Source: Pseudomonas alcaligenes (lineage in GTDB: Bacteria; Pseudomonadota; Gammaproteobacteria; Pseudomonadales; Pseudomonadaceae). From it: a stretch of DNA of 64,000 bases. Below the pieces are notes generated by a model that was not told the DNA's origin, searched no databases, and was given only the letters and a program-made list of their open reading frames with translations. Location: positions 3,517,501 through 3,581,500 of the forward strand of contig NZ_CP154874.1 of NCBI RefSeq assembly GCF_041729615.1, in the 5' to 3' direction. The position numbers and the translations under genes were made by a program. Numbering within the stretch: the first letter of the stretch is position 1; each line of letters starts with the position of its first letter. This document shows, piece by piece, positions 9,242-19,192 of the stretch.

Positions 9242-10153
9242 ATGCTGCGCCTCGATGATCTCTCTCTCTTCGTGCGCACGGCCGAGCTCGGCAGCCTGTC
9301 CGCCGCCGCGCGCGAGCTGGACTGCTCGCCAGCGGTGGCCAGCGCCGCGCTCAAGCGCCTGGAGTCGCAGCTTGGCAGCCGCCTGCTGCTGCGCTCCACC
9401 CGCAGCCTGCGGCCGACCGCCGAGGGTGAGCGTTACCTGGAGCATGCGCGTGCCGCCCTGGCCAGCCTGGAGGCCGGCCGCCAGCAACTGGCCTGCGGCC
9501 GCCAGGGCCTCGGTGGGGTGTTGCAGATCGCCGCGCCCTCGGATTTCGGGCGCAACGTGCTGCTGCCCTGGCTCGACCGCTTCCAGTCCGGCCATCCGCA
9601 GCTGGCGCTGCGCCTGCTGCTCAGCGACCGGCTGGCCGACTTCTATCGCCAGCCGGTGGATATCGCCCTGCGCTACGGGGCGCCGGAGGACTCCAGCCTG
9701 GTGGCGCTGCCCGTCGCGCCGAGCAACCGCCGCGTGCTGTGCGCCTCGCCCGCCTACTGCGCGCAGCACGGCCGGCCGCGTCGGCCGGAGGAGCTGCGTG
9801 GGCATAACTGCCTGCTGTACATGCTCGGCGGTCGCGTGCACGAGCGCTGGAGCTTCACCGCGGGCAAGCGCCGTGAGGCGCTCACGGTGGCGGGCAACCG
9901 GGTCAGCGACGATGCCGATGTGGTGCGGCGCTGGGCCGTGGCGGGGCAGGGGCTGGTGTACAAGTCCTGGCTGGACGTGGCCGACGATGTTCGCGCCGGG
10001 CGCCTGGAAGTGCTGCTGGCGGACTGGCAGGGCGAACCGACCCCGCTCAACCTGATCTGCGCCCACCGCGACCAGCTCAGCGGCGCGGTGCGCCTGCTGC
10101 GCGAGTTCCTCCAGCAGCGCTGTGCCGAGCAGCTCGCCGACGCGCCCTGGTAG
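9242..10153 (+). CDS. LysR-family transcriptional regulator
   Basis: A 303-residue regulator with an N-terminal winged helix-turn-helix (about 1-60, ELGSLSAAARELDCSPAVASAALKRLE split over the recognition region). A periplasmic-binding-like effector domain follows (about 90-295). It resembles the YafC/DmlR/PtxR branch of LysR proteins. It is transcribed away from the zinc-type reductase gene and shares its promoter spacer, which holds a palindrome, so it probably regulates that gene and itself. The effector is unknown. Confidence 0.88.
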   Translation: MLRLDDLSLFVRTAELGSLSAAARELDCSPAVASAALKRLESQLGSRLLLRSTRSLRPTAEGERYLEHARAALASLEAGRQQLACGRQGLGGVLQIAAPSDFGRNVLLPWLDRFQSGHPQLALRLLLSDRLADFYRQPVDIALRYGAPEDSSLVALPVAPSNRRVLCASPAYCAQHGRPRRPEELRGHNCLLYMLGGRVHERWSFTAGKRREALTVAGNRVSDDADVVRRWAVAGQGLVYKSWLDVADDVRAGRLEVLLADWQGEPTPLNLICAHRDQLSGAVRLLREFLQQRCAEQLADAPW

Positions 10154-10156
10154 CCG

Positions 10157-10906
10157 CTAGCGCGGCTGGCAGAGCCAGTGCAGGTAGCGGCCGAGGCCGG
10201 CGAAGCTCGGGTGGCGGCGGTAGGCCAGTTCCATCTCCAGCAGGTCGGCCAGCTCGGCCTTGGCCTGGAATTCGGCCGGCATGTAGTCGTGGAATACCCG
10301 CACGCCAGTGCGGCTCGCCACCGTCCAGTGCTCCGCCAGCCGCGCCGCCAGCTCGCGCGGGTCGAGTGGCTGCTGCGGGGTCAGGCTCTGTCCCTCGCCG
10401 GCGAAACGCTCCTTGCGCAGCTTGCGGAAATGGCCCTTGAGCAGGTTGCGGTAGACCAGCGCGTCCTTGTTGTAGAAGGCCAGCGACAGCCAGCCCTGGG
10501 CGGCGGTGAGCTGGTGCAGCACGGGCAGGATGGCGTGTGGCTCGGCCAGCCACTCCAGCACGGCATGGCACAGCACCAGGTCGTAGGGCTCGGTAAGCTG
10601 GCCGAGCAGGTCCTGCCAGGGCGCGTGGATAAAGGTCGCCGTGGCGCCGGCTTCGGCGAAGCGCTGGCGCGCGCCCTCCAGCATGGGTTCGGCCGGTTCG
10701 GCCAGGGTCACGCTGTGGCCGCGCTGGGCCAGCCACAGGCTCATGTGGCCGAGCCCGGCGCCGACGTCGAGCACCCGTAGCGGCCGTTCCGGCAGCGCTT
10801 CCTTGAGGTCGGCCTGCAGCACGGCCAGGCGGATGGCGCCCTTGGCGCCGCCGTAGATCTTCTCGGCGAAACGGGTGGCGAGCTCGTCGAAATGCCGGTC
10901 AGTCAT
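10157..10906 (-). CDS. cmoM: tRNA 5-carboxymethoxyuridine methyltransferase CmoM
   Basis: A 249-residue SAM-dependent methyltransferase. Motif I VLDVGAGLGHMSLWLA lies near residues 48-63, with the acidic end of strand 2 in VTLAEPAEPML. The N-terminus MTDRHFDELATRFAEKIYG and the YNKDALVYRNLLKG block are typical of CmoM (SmtA). CmoM methylates cmo5U34 to mcmo5U34 in tRNAs. The frame is open far upstream, but ATG 10906 is chosen because it overlaps the stop of the MazG-like gene as ATGA and begins the conserved N-terminus. Confidence 0.88.
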   Translation of the reverse strand: MTDRHFDELATRFAEKIYGGAKGAIRLAVLQADLKEALPERPLRVLDVGAGLGHMSLWLAQRGHSVTLAEPAEPMLEGARQRFAEAGATATFIHAPWQDLLGQLTEPYDLVLCHAVLEWLAEPHAILPVLHQLTAAQGWLSLAFYNKDALVYRNLLKGHFRKLRKERFAGEGQSLTPQQPLDPRELAARLAEHWTVASRTGVRVFHDYMPAEFQAKAELADLLEMELAYRRHPSFAGLGRYLHWLCQPR

Positions 10907-11205
10907 GCGAAGCGCCTCTCGCTGTCGGCCAGCTTGGCGCGCACCGCCTGCTCCAGGTCGATGCCCAGCTCGGCGCACAGCAGCAACAGGTAGAGGACGA
11001 TGTCGCCGACCTCCTGACCGGCATGCTGCAGCTGCTCGGCGGAGAGCTGGCGGGCCTGGTCTTCGGAGAGCCACTGGAAGATCTCCACCAGCTCGGCCAT
11101 TTCCACGCTGGCGGCCATGGCCAGGTTCTTCGGGCTGTGGAAGCGGCGCCAGTCGTTGTGGTCGCGAATCGCGTGCAGGCGGCGGGTGAGTTCGGCGATG
11201 TCCAT
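10903..11205 (-). CDS. MazG-like nucleotide pyrophosphohydrolase
   Basis: A 100-residue all-helical protein of the MazG/RS21-C6 (dCTPase-like) family. The acidic metal-binding set is visible: EMAELVEIFQW near residues 35-45 and EVGDIVLYLLLL near 65-76, with the conserved FHSPKNLAMA before it. Such enzymes hydrolyse non-canonical or excess NTPs/dNTPs to the monophosphate and pyrophosphate. The ATG at 11205 is preceded by AGGAGAGC, and the stop overlaps the cmoM start by 4 bp. Family is firm; the nucleotide preferred is unknown. Confidence 0.87.
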   Translation of the reverse strand: MDIAELTRRLHAIRDHNDWRRFHSPKNLAMAASVEMAELVEIFQWLSEDQARQLSAEQLQHAGQEVGDIVLYLLLLCAELGIDLEQAVRAKLADSERRFA

Positions 11206-11261
11206 GGGGCTCTCCTTCGGGGCGCATAGCTTCGGCCCGAAGCCGCCGCCTCGCAAGCCCG

Positions 11262-12287
11262 TCAGGCGCCTTCCCGGTCCAGCAGCGCCTGCTTGCGCGG
11301 CACGCCCCAGCGGTAGCCGGTGAGTGCGCCGTTGGCACCGACCACCCGGTGGCAGGGCACCAGCAGGCCCAGCGGGTTGCTGGCGCAGGCGCGGGCCACG
11401 GCGCGGGCGTGGCTGCCGAGCTGCTCGGCCAGCTCGCCGTAGCGCCGTGTCTGCCCCGGTGGAATCTCGCGCAGGGCCTGCCACACCCGCTGCTGGAAGG
11501 CGCTGCCGCGCAGGTCCAGCGGCAGCTTGGCGGCGCGGCTCGGCTCCTGCACCTGCTGGAGCACCTCGCGCAGCCAGTCGCGCAGGCCGCGCTGGTCGCG
11601 TCTGAGTTCGGCGGCGGCGAAGCGCTGCTGCAGCTCGGCCTCCAGCTGCGCCTCGTCGTCGCCGAACAGCAGGGCGCAGGCGCCCTTGGCACTGGCGGCA
11701 AGCAGCAGCAGGCCCAGCGGGCAGTCGGCGATGGCGTAGCGCAGCACCTCGCCGGCGCCTCTCTGGCGGCGCCGCGCGGGGCTGAGGGCGGAAGTTTCCT
11801 CGTACAGCGCGCGAGTGCCGGAGTAGCCGGCCTCCAGCGCTGCCTGCAGCACCGTGCCGGCCAGCGGCAGGCCAGCCTCCAGGCGCTGGCGGCGCTGGGC
11901 GGCGAACCAGGCGCGCGGGGTCAGCCCGGTGCGCGCCTTGAAGGCCCGCGCCAGGTGCGAGGCGGACAGGCCGATGCGCGCCGCCAGCTGGTCGAGGGTC
12001 GGCGCCTGCTCGCTGCTCTCCAGCAGGCGGCAGGCGGCCACCACCAGCGCGTCCAGCTGCTCGGCCGGGCTCTGGCCCTGCGGCGAGCAGCGTTTGCACG
12101 GACGGAAACCGGCGGCCTCGGCGCTGGCCGCGTCGGCATGGAAGCTGACGTTGGCGCGCCGCGGCCGCCGCGCCGGGCAGCTGGGCCGGCAGTAGATGCC
12201 GGTGCTGCGCACGGCGAAGACGAACTGCCCGTCGCAGCGCGCGTCGCGCTCGCACAGGGCCTGCCAGCAGTGGTCGTGATCGAGCAT
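11262..12287 (-). CDS. ada: Bifunctional Ada: methylphosphotriester/O6-methylguanine methyltransferase and AraC-type activator
   Basis: A 341-residue protein with the full Ada layout. The N-terminal zinc module has four cysteines (C33, C37, C64, C67), where Cys accepts the methyl group from phosphotriesters. An AraC helix-turn-helix follows at about 85-180. The C-terminal O6-alkylguanine transferase has the active-site VPCHRV with C312 and a downstream GYRWG. It repairs alkylated DNA and switches on the adaptive response. It is divergent from the hybrid kinase gene. Confidence 0.93.
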   Translation of the reverse strand: MLDHDHCWQALCERDARCDGQFVFAVRSTGIYCRPSCPARRPRRANVSFHADAASAEAAGFRPCKRCSPQGQSPAEQLDALVVAACRLLESSEQAPTLDQLAARIGLSASHLARAFKARTGLTPRAWFAAQRRQRLEAGLPLAGTVLQAALEAGYSGTRALYEETSALSPARRRQRGAGEVLRYAIADCPLGLLLLAASAKGACALLFGDDEAQLEAELQQRFAAAELRRDQRGLRDWLREVLQQVQEPSRAAKLPLDLRGSAFQQRVWQALREIPPGQTRRYGELAEQLGSHARAVARACASNPLGLLVPCHRVVGANGALTGYRWGVPRKQALLDREGA

Positions 12288-12416
12288 GGCAATCTCCCGG
12301 AGGCGGTCCCCCGAATGCGTATGGCCCGATTGTCGATCCGCCCGCCGCCGCTGCCAATCCGCATCTGACTTTCAAAGCCTATGCTGAAAGCGCCTCGACC
12401 ACGGAAGGACCCTTCC

Positions 12417-15400
12417 ATGCCACGTCTGTGCTGCCTGCTCCTGCTCTGCCTGCTGCCGCTGCTGGCTCGCGCCGATCTGCAGCTGGACGAGGACGAGCGC
12501 GCCTGGCTGGCCGAGCACCCGGTATTGCGGGTGGGGCTGGAGCGTGGCGGCTGGCCACCCTTCGACGTGATCGACAAGCAAGGCCAGCACCGTGGCCTCA
12601 GCGGCGACTACCTGGCGCTGCTCGCCCAGCGCCTGGGCGTGCGCCTGCAGCCGGTGTTGCTGGACGACTGGGAAGCGGCCCAGCAGGCGCTGCGCGACGG
12701 CCAGGTCGACCTGTTGCCCTCGGTGGCCATGACCCCCGAACGCCAGGCCTACATGGCCTTCAGCGCGCCCTACCTGGTCAGCAGCAGCCTGATCTTCACC
12801 CGCGCCGACGTGGCGGTGCAGCGCCCCGGCGACCTGGCCGGCAAACTGGTGGCCATCGAGCGCGGCTATGTGCTGCAGCAGGCGCTGCGCGACAAGGTGC
12901 CGGGCGTCCAGCTGCTGGAGGTGCGCGACACCGAGGCGGCGCTGCGCGCCGTGTCGTCCGGGCGCGCCGAGGCCTATGTCGGCGACATGATCGTGGCCAG
13001 CTACCTGATCCGCGAGCTGAACCTGACCAACCTGGAGCTGCGCGGCGAGACCGGCCTGTCCACCAGCGAGTTCCGCTTCGCCACGCGGACCGACCAGACC
13101 CAGCTGGTCGCCCTGCTGGACAAGGCCCTGGCCAGCCTGGGCGACGCGGAGCAGGAGAGCATCAAGGCGCGCTGGCTGCCGCCGCTGACCGCCTTCAACT
13201 GGCGGCGCCTGCTGCAGGTGGGCTGGCCCTACCTGCTCGGCCTGGTCGCGCTGATCGCCTTCGTGCTGGTGTGGAACCGCCGCCTGGCGGTGCAGATCGC
13301 CGAGCGCCAGCGCGCCGAGGCCGAGGCCCAGCGCCAGCGCAGCACCCTGGTGGCGCTGATCAACGCCATCCCCGACCCGATCTGGTTCAAGGACGCCGAG
13401 GGCCGTTACCTGGGCATCAACCAGGCCTGCGCCGAGCTGTTCGGCTGCGACCGCGAGACGGTGGCGGGCAAGCGTGATGAAGAGTTGCTCGTCCCCGAGT
13501 GGGCCGAGGCCCGCCTTGAACATGACCTCACGGCCTTGAACTGGAGCGGGCCATTCGAAAGCGAGGGCTGGGCGATCTACCCAGATGGCCGGCGAGTGGT
13601 GTTGAACACCTTGCGCACCACCTTCGTTGATGAACGTGGATTACTGCTCGGCCTGGTCGGGGTCAGCCGCGACATCACCGTGCGCAAGCAGACCGAGGCC
13701 GAGCTGGCCAAGGCCAAGGAGCTGGCCGAGGAGGCGGCGCGGCTGAAGTCGGACTTCCTGGCCAACATGAGTCACGAGATCCGCACGCCGATGAACGCCA
13801 TCATCGGCATGTCGCACCTGGCCCTGAAGACCGACCTCGATCCGCGCCAGCGCGACTACCTGAGCAAGATCCAGCAGGCCGGCCAGCACCTGCTGGGGAT
13901 CATCAACGACATCCTCGACTTCTCCAAGATCGAGGCCGGCAAGCTGACCATCGAACGCATCGAGTTCGACCTGCAGCAGGTGCTGGAGAACCTCGCCAGC
14001 CTGATCGGCGACAAGGTCGGGAGCAAGGGCCTGGAGCTGGTGTTCAACCTCGATCCCGCGCTGCCCCAACAGCTGATCGGTGACCCGCTGCGCCTGGGGC
14101 AGATCCTTATCAACTACGCCAACAACGCGGTGAAGTTCACCGAGCAGGGCGAGGTCGAGGTGATCCTGCGCGACGAGGGCCGCACGGCCGACGGCGTGCT
14201 GGTCTACCTGGGCGTGCGCGACACCGGCATCGGCTTGACCCGCGAGCAGCAGGGCCGGCTGTTCGAGTCGTTCCAGCAGGCCGACAGTTCCACCACCCGC
14301 AAGTACGGTGGCACCGGCCTCGGCCTGGCCATCTGCAAGAGCCTGGCCGAGGCCATGGGCGGCAGCGTCGGGGTGGACAGCGAGCCGGGGCGCGGCAGCC
14401 TGTTCTGGTGCCGGCTGCCGCTGGGCATCGCCGGGCAGCAGGGCCAGCGCCTGCTGGCGCAGCCGGACCTGCGTGGCCGCCGGGTACTGGTGGTGGATGA
14501 CAACGACAGCGCGCGTCAGGTGCTCGGCGCCATGCTGGAGAGCATGAGCTTCCGCGTCGAGACGGTGGAGTCCGGCAAGGCGGCGCTGCAGCGGGTGCAG
14601 CAGGCGGTGCTGCGCCACGAACCCTTCGAGCTGATCCTGCTGGACTGGCAGATGCCCGGCATGGATGGCCTGGAAACTGCGTGCAAGCTGCGCGAGCTGC
14701 ACCTGCAGCCGCCACCGCACCTGCTGATGGCCACCGCCTACGGCCGCGAGGAAGTGCTGGCGGGCGCGCAGCGGGTGGGCATCGAGGAGGTGCTGCTCAA
14801 GCCGCTCAATCCCTCGCTGCTGTTCGACGCGGTGATCCGCAGCCTGGGCGGCGAGGGCGCGGCCGAGGGCTTCGCCCGCCTGCCGGTGGGCGAGCGGGTG
14901 CCGGACTTCGCCGGCCAGCGCGTGCTGCTGGTGGAGGACAACGAGCTGAACCGCGAGGTGGCCTGCGGCCTGCTGCAGGAGAGCGGCCTGCTGATCGACC
15001 AGGCCGAGCACGGCCAGATCGCCCTCGACCTGCTGCGGGCCAATCCCGACGGTTATTACGCCCTGGTGCTGATGGACATGCAGATGCCGGTGCTCGACGG
15101 CATCGCCACCACCGAGGCGCTGCGCCGTATGCCGCGTTTCGCCAGCCTGCCGATCGTGGCGATGACCGCCAACGCCATGCCGGCCGATCGCGAGCGCTGC
15201 CTGGCGGCGGGAATGAACGACCACCTGGGCAAGCCGATCGAGCCGGCCGAACTGTGGACCACCCTCGGCCGCTGGCTGGTGGCGCGCGCCGAGCCGCAGG
15301 CGCAGGTGGCGCAGGCGACTGCGCCGGACTGGCTACTGCCGGGGGTGGATGTCGCCAGCGGCCTGCGCCGGGTGCTGGGCAAGCCGGAGCTGTACCGCCG

Positions 15401-15908
15401 CCTGCTGGACAAGTTCGCCGCCAGCCAGGCCGAGTTCGCGCCGCGCCTGCGCCAGCTGCTGGCCGCCGGCGAGCAAGAGGGCGCCGAACGCGAGGCGCAC
15501 AGCCTCAAGGGCCTGGCCGGCAACCTCGGTGCCGGCGACCTGGCGGCGCAGGCGGCGGCCCTGGAAAGCGCGATCAAGGATGCCCGCCACGACGAGCTGG
15601 GCGCGCTGCTCGGCGAGCTGGAGCGCAGCCTGGCCGAGCTGCTCGCGGCGATCCGCGCGCTGCCCGTGGCGCAGGCCATGGCCGAGGTCGACCCGCAGCA
15701 GCTGCTGCCGGTGTGCCAGCAGCTGCTGCGCCTGTTCGGCGACGACGATCCGCGTGCCGGAAAAGTCTTCGACGAGCAGGCCGAACTGCTGCGCAGCGCC
15801 TTTAATGATGCATATGCCCCGCTGGCGGCGGCGGTGCACGGTTTCGACTTCGAGCGGGCCCGGGCCCTGCTGCGCCAGGCCGCGCAGCAACAGGGGCTGG
15901 GGCTCTGA
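12417..15908 (+). CDS. BvgS-type hybrid sensor histidine kinase
   Basis: A 1163-residue membrane kinase. The start at 12417 is chosen because GGAAGG precedes it by 8 nt and it opens a clean signal peptide ([19 protein letters not shown]). The order is: periplasmic SBP_bac_3 sensor (about 25-260), one membrane segment (about 268-288), PAS (about 305-420), HisKA with the phosphorylatable His at 453 in [10 protein letters not shown], and HATPase with DTGIGL near 602 and GGTGLGLAI near 631. Two receiver domains follow (Asp743 in [11 protein letters not shown], Asp887 in LMDMQMP), then an HPt domain with His1028 in AHSLKG. This supports a four-step phosphorelay sensing a small solute such as an amino acid. 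The response-regulator gene follows 13 bp later. Confidence 0.92.
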   Translation: MPRLCCLLLLCLLPLLARADLQLDEDERAWLAEHPVLRVGLERGGWPPFDVIDKQGQHRGLSGDYLALLAQRLGVRLQPVLLDDWEAAQQALRDGQVDLLPSVAMTPERQAYMAFSAPYLVSSSLIFTRADVAVQRPGDLAGKLVAIERGYVLQQALRDKVPGVQLLEVRDTEAALRAVSSGRAEAYVGDMIVASYLIRELNLTNLELRGETGLSTSEFRFATRTDQTQLVALLDKALASLGDAEQESIKARWLPPLTAFNWRRLLQVGWPYLLGLVALIAFVLVWNRRLAVQIAERQRAEAEAQRQRSTLVALINAIPDPIWFKDAEGRYLGINQACAELFGCDRETVAGKRDEELLVPEWAEARLEHDLTALNWSGPFESEGWAIYPDGRRVVLNTLRTTFVDERGLLLGLVGVSRDITVRKQTEAELAKAKELAEEAARLKSDFLANMSHEIRTPMNAIIGMSHLALKTDLDPRQRDYLSKIQQAGQHLLGIINDILDFSKIEAGKLTIERIEFDLQQVLENLASLIGDKVGSKGLELVFNLDPALPQQLIGDPLRLGQILINYANNAVKFTEQGEVEVILRDEGRTADGVLVYLGVRDTGIGLTREQQGRLFESFQQADSSTTRKYGGTGLGLAICKSLAEAMGGSVGVDSEPGRGSLFWCRLPLGIAGQQGQRLLAQPDLRGRRVLVVDDNDSARQVLGAMLESMSFRVETVESGKAALQRVQQAVLRHEPFELILLDWQMPGMDGLETACKLRELHLQPPPHLLMATAYGREEVLAGAQRVGIEEVLLKPLNPSLLFDAVIRSLGGEGAAEGFARLPVGERVPDFAGQRVLLVEDNELNREVACGLLQESGLLIDQAEHGQIALDLLRANPDGYYALVLMDMQMPVLDGIATTEALRRMPRFASLPIVAMTANAMPADRERCLAAGMNDHLGKPIEPAELWTTLGRWLVARAEPQAQVAQATAPDWLLPGVDVASGLRRVLGKPELYRRLLDKFAASQAEFAPRLRQLLAAGEQEGAEREAHSLKGLAGNLGAGDLAAQAAALESAIKDARHDELGALLGELERSLAELLAAIRALPVAQAMAEVDPQQLLPVCQQLLRLFGDDDPRAGKVFDEQAELLRSAFNDAYAPLAAAVHGFDFERARALLRQAAQQQGLGL

Positions 15909-15921
15909 ACAGGGGGTATGG

Positions 15922-17106
15922 ATGATGGTGGAAATGCTCGACCGGCCCGACCAGCCGCTGATCCTGCTGGTCGACGACACCCCGGAAAACCTCACGCTGA
16001 TGAGCGAGCTGCTGGCCGACCACTACCGGGTCAAGGTCGCCAACCACGGTGCCAAGGGCCTGCGCATCGCTGCCGAGAGCCAGCCCGACCTGATCCTGCT
16101 GGACATCATGATGCCGGAGATCGACGGCTACGAGGTGTGCCGGCGGCTCAAGGCCGACCCGGCCACCGCCGAGATCCCGGTGATCTTCCTCACCGCCAAG
16201 AGCGAGCAGGCCGACGAGCAGCAGGGCTTCGACCTGGGCGCGGTGGACTACATCACCAAGCCGATCAGCCCGCCCATCGTTCTCGCCCGCGTGCGTGCGC
16301 AGCTGCAGCTCAAGGCCAGTGCGGACTTCCTGCGCGACAGGAGCGAGTACCTGGAGTGGGAGGTGCGCCGCCGCACCCGTGACATCCAGCGCCTGCAGGA
16401 GGTGACCATCGAGGCCATGGCCGGCCTCGCGGCGATGCGCGACAACCCCTGCGGCAAGCACCTGGCGCGTATCGAACCGTACATGGTCGAGCTGGCCGCC
16501 ACCCTGGCCCGTCAGCAACCGCTGCTGGCCGAGGAGCTGCATGAGGCGCGCATCGCCCAGCTGGGCAAGTCGGCGCTGCTGCACGGCATCGGCAAACTGG
16601 TGCTGCCCGACCGCATCCTGCTCAGCCCGGTGCCACTGCAGGGCGACGATCTCAAGCTGCTGCACAGCCATGCCCAGGCCGGGCGCGACGCCCTGCTGGC
16701 CGCCGAGGCCAAGCTGGGCAGCGTCACCGACTTCCTGCGCGATGCCCGCGATATCGTCTATAGCCAGCACGAGCACTGGGACGGCAGCGGCTATCCGCAG
16801 GGCCTGCACGGCGAGCAGATTCCGCTGGCGGCACGGCTGATGGCGGTGGTCGGCGCTTACGAGGAGCTGACCAGCCACCACCCCTACCGCCAGGCGCTGT
16901 CCTGCGCCGAGGCGGTGGCGCAGATCAGCGCGGCCAGCGGTACGCGCTTCGATCCCTCGGTGGTGCTGGCGCTGATCGAGGCGGCCGAACCTTTCACCGA
17001 GATCGCCCGCGCGCACGCCGACGATGCCGCCTCGCTGCGCTGCGAGCTGCAGCGCTTGGAGGAGTCGCTGGGCGAGAGCATCGAGCTGACCCTGCCGCCG
17101 GGCTGA
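15922..17106 (+). CDS. Response regulator with degenerate HD-GYP output domain
   Basis: A 394-residue protein. The receiver domain (about 12-130) keeps the acidic pair VDDT, phospho-acceptor Asp61 in LLDIMMPE and the TAK lysine. The output domain (about 165-370) is HD-GYP-like. The GYP motif is intact (290-292), but the catalytic HD reads H221-G222 in LLHGIGKL. A later conserved metal Asp of the ARIMAVAD block is Gly311 (MAVVGAYEEL). Loss of these ligands makes c-di-GMP hydrolysis doubtful. The frame is open upstream; ATG 15922 is chosen because AGGGGG sits 5 nt ahead. It is the likely partner of the hybrid kinase ending 13 bp upstream. Confidence 0.88.
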   Translation: MMVEMLDRPDQPLILLVDDTPENLTLMSELLADHYRVKVANHGAKGLRIAAESQPDLILLDIMMPEIDGYEVCRRLKADPATAEIPVIFLTAKSEQADEQQGFDLGAVDYITKPISPPIVLARVRAQLQLKASADFLRDRSEYLEWEVRRRTRDIQRLQEVTIEAMAGLAAMRDNPCGKHLARIEPYMVELAATLARQQPLLAEELHEARIAQLGKSALLHGIGKLVLPDRILLSPVPLQGDDLKLLHSHAQAGRDALLAAEAKLGSVTDFLRDARDIVYSQHEHWDGSGYPQGLHGEQIPLAARLMAVVGAYEELTSHHPYRQALSCAEAVAQISAASGTRFDPSVVLALIEAAEPFTEIARAHADDAASLRCELQRLEESLGESIELTLPPG

Positions 17107-17207
17107 AGCATGCCGTTCGCGAGGCGATTCCGCTTCGCGCTGGCGGGCTGGCGGCGGATTGCCGTATAACGCCTGCTGATTTCCCCACCGGAGCCCCTTG
17201 GCACGCG

Positions 17208-18095
17208 ATGAAGACCCCGAAACGCCTGGAACCCCTGCTCGAAGATGGCCTGATCGACGAGGTCGTGCGCCCGCTGATGAGCGGCAAGGAAGCTTCGGTC
17301 TATGTGGTGCGCTGCGGCAAGGAACTGCGTTGCGCCAAGGTCTACAAGGAGGCCAACAAGCGCGGCTTCCGCCAGGCCGCCGAGTACCAGGAGGGCCGCA
17401 AGACCCGCAACAGCCGGGATGCCCGCGCCATGGCCAAGGGCAGCAAGTACGGGCGCAAGGAGCAGGAGGAGGCCTGGCAGAACGCCGAGGTGTCGGCGCT
17501 GTTCCGCCTGGCCGCCGCCGGCGTGCGGGTGCCCAAGCCCTACGACTACCAGGATGGCGTGCTGCTGATGGAGATGGTCGACGACGGCTATGGTGACGCC
17601 GCGCCGCGCCTCAACGATGTCGACTTGCTGCCCGAGGATGCCCGCGAGTTCCACGCCTTCATGATCGGCGAAATCGTCAAGATGCTCTGCGCCGGCCTGG
17701 TGCATGGCGACCTGTCGGAATTCAACGTGCTGCTCGACCCGCACGGCCCGGTGATCATCGACCTGCCGCAGGCGGTGGACGCGGCGGCCAACAACCATGC
17801 CTTCAGCATGCTCGAGCGCGACGTGCGCAACATGGCCGAGTATTTCGGCCAGTTCGCCCCGGAGCTGCTGGAGACCCGCTACGCCAAGGAGATGTGGGCG
17901 CTCTACGAGGACGGCAAGCTGACCCCCGAGACTCAGCTGAGCGGCCGCTTCGCCGAGCCGGAGGCGGAGGCCGATGTCGGCGCGGTGCTGCGCGAGATCA
18001 AGGCGGCGCTGGCCGAGCAGGCGCGCCGCGAGGCCGCGCGCAACGCCGAGGATGCCCCGCACGACGAGCCGCCGCCACCGCCCTGGGCGCAGTGA
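17208..18095 (+). CDS. RIO-type serine protein kinase
   Basis: A 295-residue cytoplasmic kinase of the RIO1-like family found in Pseudomonas. Visible signatures are the P-loop-like SGKEASVYVV, Lys44 in CAKVYKE, catalytic HGDLSEFN near residues 165-172 and metal-binding IDLPQ near 184-188 (usually IDFPQ). A flexible, charged and proline-rich tail ends the protein. RIO proteins phosphorylate serine or act as ATPases; the bacterial substrate is unknown. It is monocistronic, followed by a separate EamA transporter gene on the same strand. Confidence 0.87.
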   Translation: MKTPKRLEPLLEDGLIDEVVRPLMSGKEASVYVVRCGKELRCAKVYKEANKRGFRQAAEYQEGRKTRNSRDARAMAKGSKYGRKEQEEAWQNAEVSALFRLAAAGVRVPKPYDYQDGVLLMEMVDDGYGDAAPRLNDVDLLPEDAREFHAFMIGEIVKMLCAGLVHGDLSEFNVLLDPHGPVIIDLPQAVDAAANNHAFSMLERDVRNMAEYFGQFAPELLETRYAKEMWALYEDGKLTPETQLSGRFAEPEAEADVGAVLREIKAALAEQARREAARNAEDAPHDEPPPPPWAQ

Positions 18096-18187
18096 GGCCC
18101 GCTGTCCGGTCGCGATAGGCGGCAACTGTACCGGGCGGCGGAGGCGGGGCGCTGCTAGTGTGCGAGCACTGACTCCGGAGTCCGTCC

Positions 18188-19075
18188 ATGCCGCTGCCGC
18201 ACATCCTCCTGGCCCTGCTGGTCACCCTGATCTGGGGTGTCAACTTCGTGGTGATCAAGGTCGGCCTGCAGGACTTCCCGCCGTTGCTGTTCTGCGCCCT
18301 GCGCTTCGCCCTGGCGGCGCTGCCCCTGTTGTTCCTGCGCGGGCCGTTGCCGGCGCCGCTGTGGCGCATCGTGCAGATCGGCGTGCTGCTCGGGGTGATC
18401 AAGTTCGGCCTGCTGTTCGTCGGCATGCACCTGGGCATGCCGGCCGGCCTGTCCTCGCTGGTGCTGCAGAGCCAGGTGTTCTTCACCGTGCTGATCGCCG
18501 CCGTGCTGCTCGGCGAACGGCCCACGCCGCGCGCCCTGGTCGGACTGCTGCTGGCCGCCGGCGGGCTGCTGCTGATCGGCCTGCAGCGGCCGCTGGGCGA
18601 CAGCCTGCTGGGCTTCGCCCTGGTGATCGGCGCGGCGCTGGCCTGGGCCTGCGCCAACATCGCCACCAAGCGCTCCGGGGCCAGCGACATGCTGCGCCTG
18701 ATCTGCTGGGTCAGCCTGGTCCCGGTGCTGCCGCTGCTGGGCCTGTCCTACCTCTTCGAAGGGCCGCAGGCGATCGGCGCGGCGCTCGCACAGCCGAGCT
18801 GGCGCGGCATCGGCGCGTTGCTGTACATCGCCTTCCTCGCCACCACGGTCGGCTTCGCCCTGTGGAGTTTCCTGCTGCGCCGCTACCCGGCCAGCCTGGT
18901 CACGCCATTCGCCCTGGCGGTGCCGGTGTCGGGCCTGCTGGCCGGCTGGCTGCTGCTGGGCGAGGCGCTCGACGGCCTCGGCTGGCTGGCCTGTGTGCTG
19001 GTGTTCGGCGGCCTGGCGATCACCGTGTTGCCGTGGCCGCTGCGACGGCTGCGTCAGCCCGTGGCGAGCCAGTAA
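18188..19075 (+). CDS. EamA/DMT-family exporter
   Basis: A 295-residue inner-membrane protein with about ten hydrophobic segments arranged as two EamA repeats (about 5-135 and 145-285). It has the typical WGVNFVVIKVGL opening and a second-half FALAVPVSGLLAGWLLLGE. Members of this branch (RhtA/YdeD-like) export amino acids or related metabolites; the substrate here cannot be named. GGAG precedes the ATG. It has its own small upstream spacer of 92 bp after the RIO kinase. Confidence 0.85.
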   Translation: MPLPHILLALLVTLIWGVNFVVIKVGLQDFPPLLFCALRFALAALPLLFLRGPLPAPLWRIVQIGVLLGVIKFGLLFVGMHLGMPAGLSSLVLQSQVFFTVLIAAVLLGERPTPRALVGLLLAAGGLLLIGLQRPLGDSLLGFALVIGAALAWACANIATKRSGASDMLRLICWVSLVPVLPLLGLSYLFEGPQAIGAALAQPSWRGIGALLYIAFLATTVGFALWSFLLRRYPASLVTPFALAVPVSGLLAGWLLLGEALDGLGWLACVLVFGGLAITVLPWPLRRLRQPVASQ

Positions 19076-19192
19076 CTACGGGGCTTTGGCTAATGCGAAT
19101 CGCTTCCTGCACTGTTCGATTCCCGTGCTTGACCGCGCGCCTCTGAGGGTCGAAGCTGCCTGTCTATACGGAGTTTTTTCGGAGAAGCGTTC

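Noticed and set aside
10907..11701. A 514-residue fusion protein ending as CmoM
   Set aside because: The upstream part is an out-of-frame reading of ada and the MazG-like gene; the coupled ATG 10906 gives a normal CmoM.
19089..19107. A Fur box upstream of the ferritin gene
   Set aside because: GCTAATGCGAATCGCTTCC matches the 19-bp consensus at only about 12 positions; too weak without binding data.
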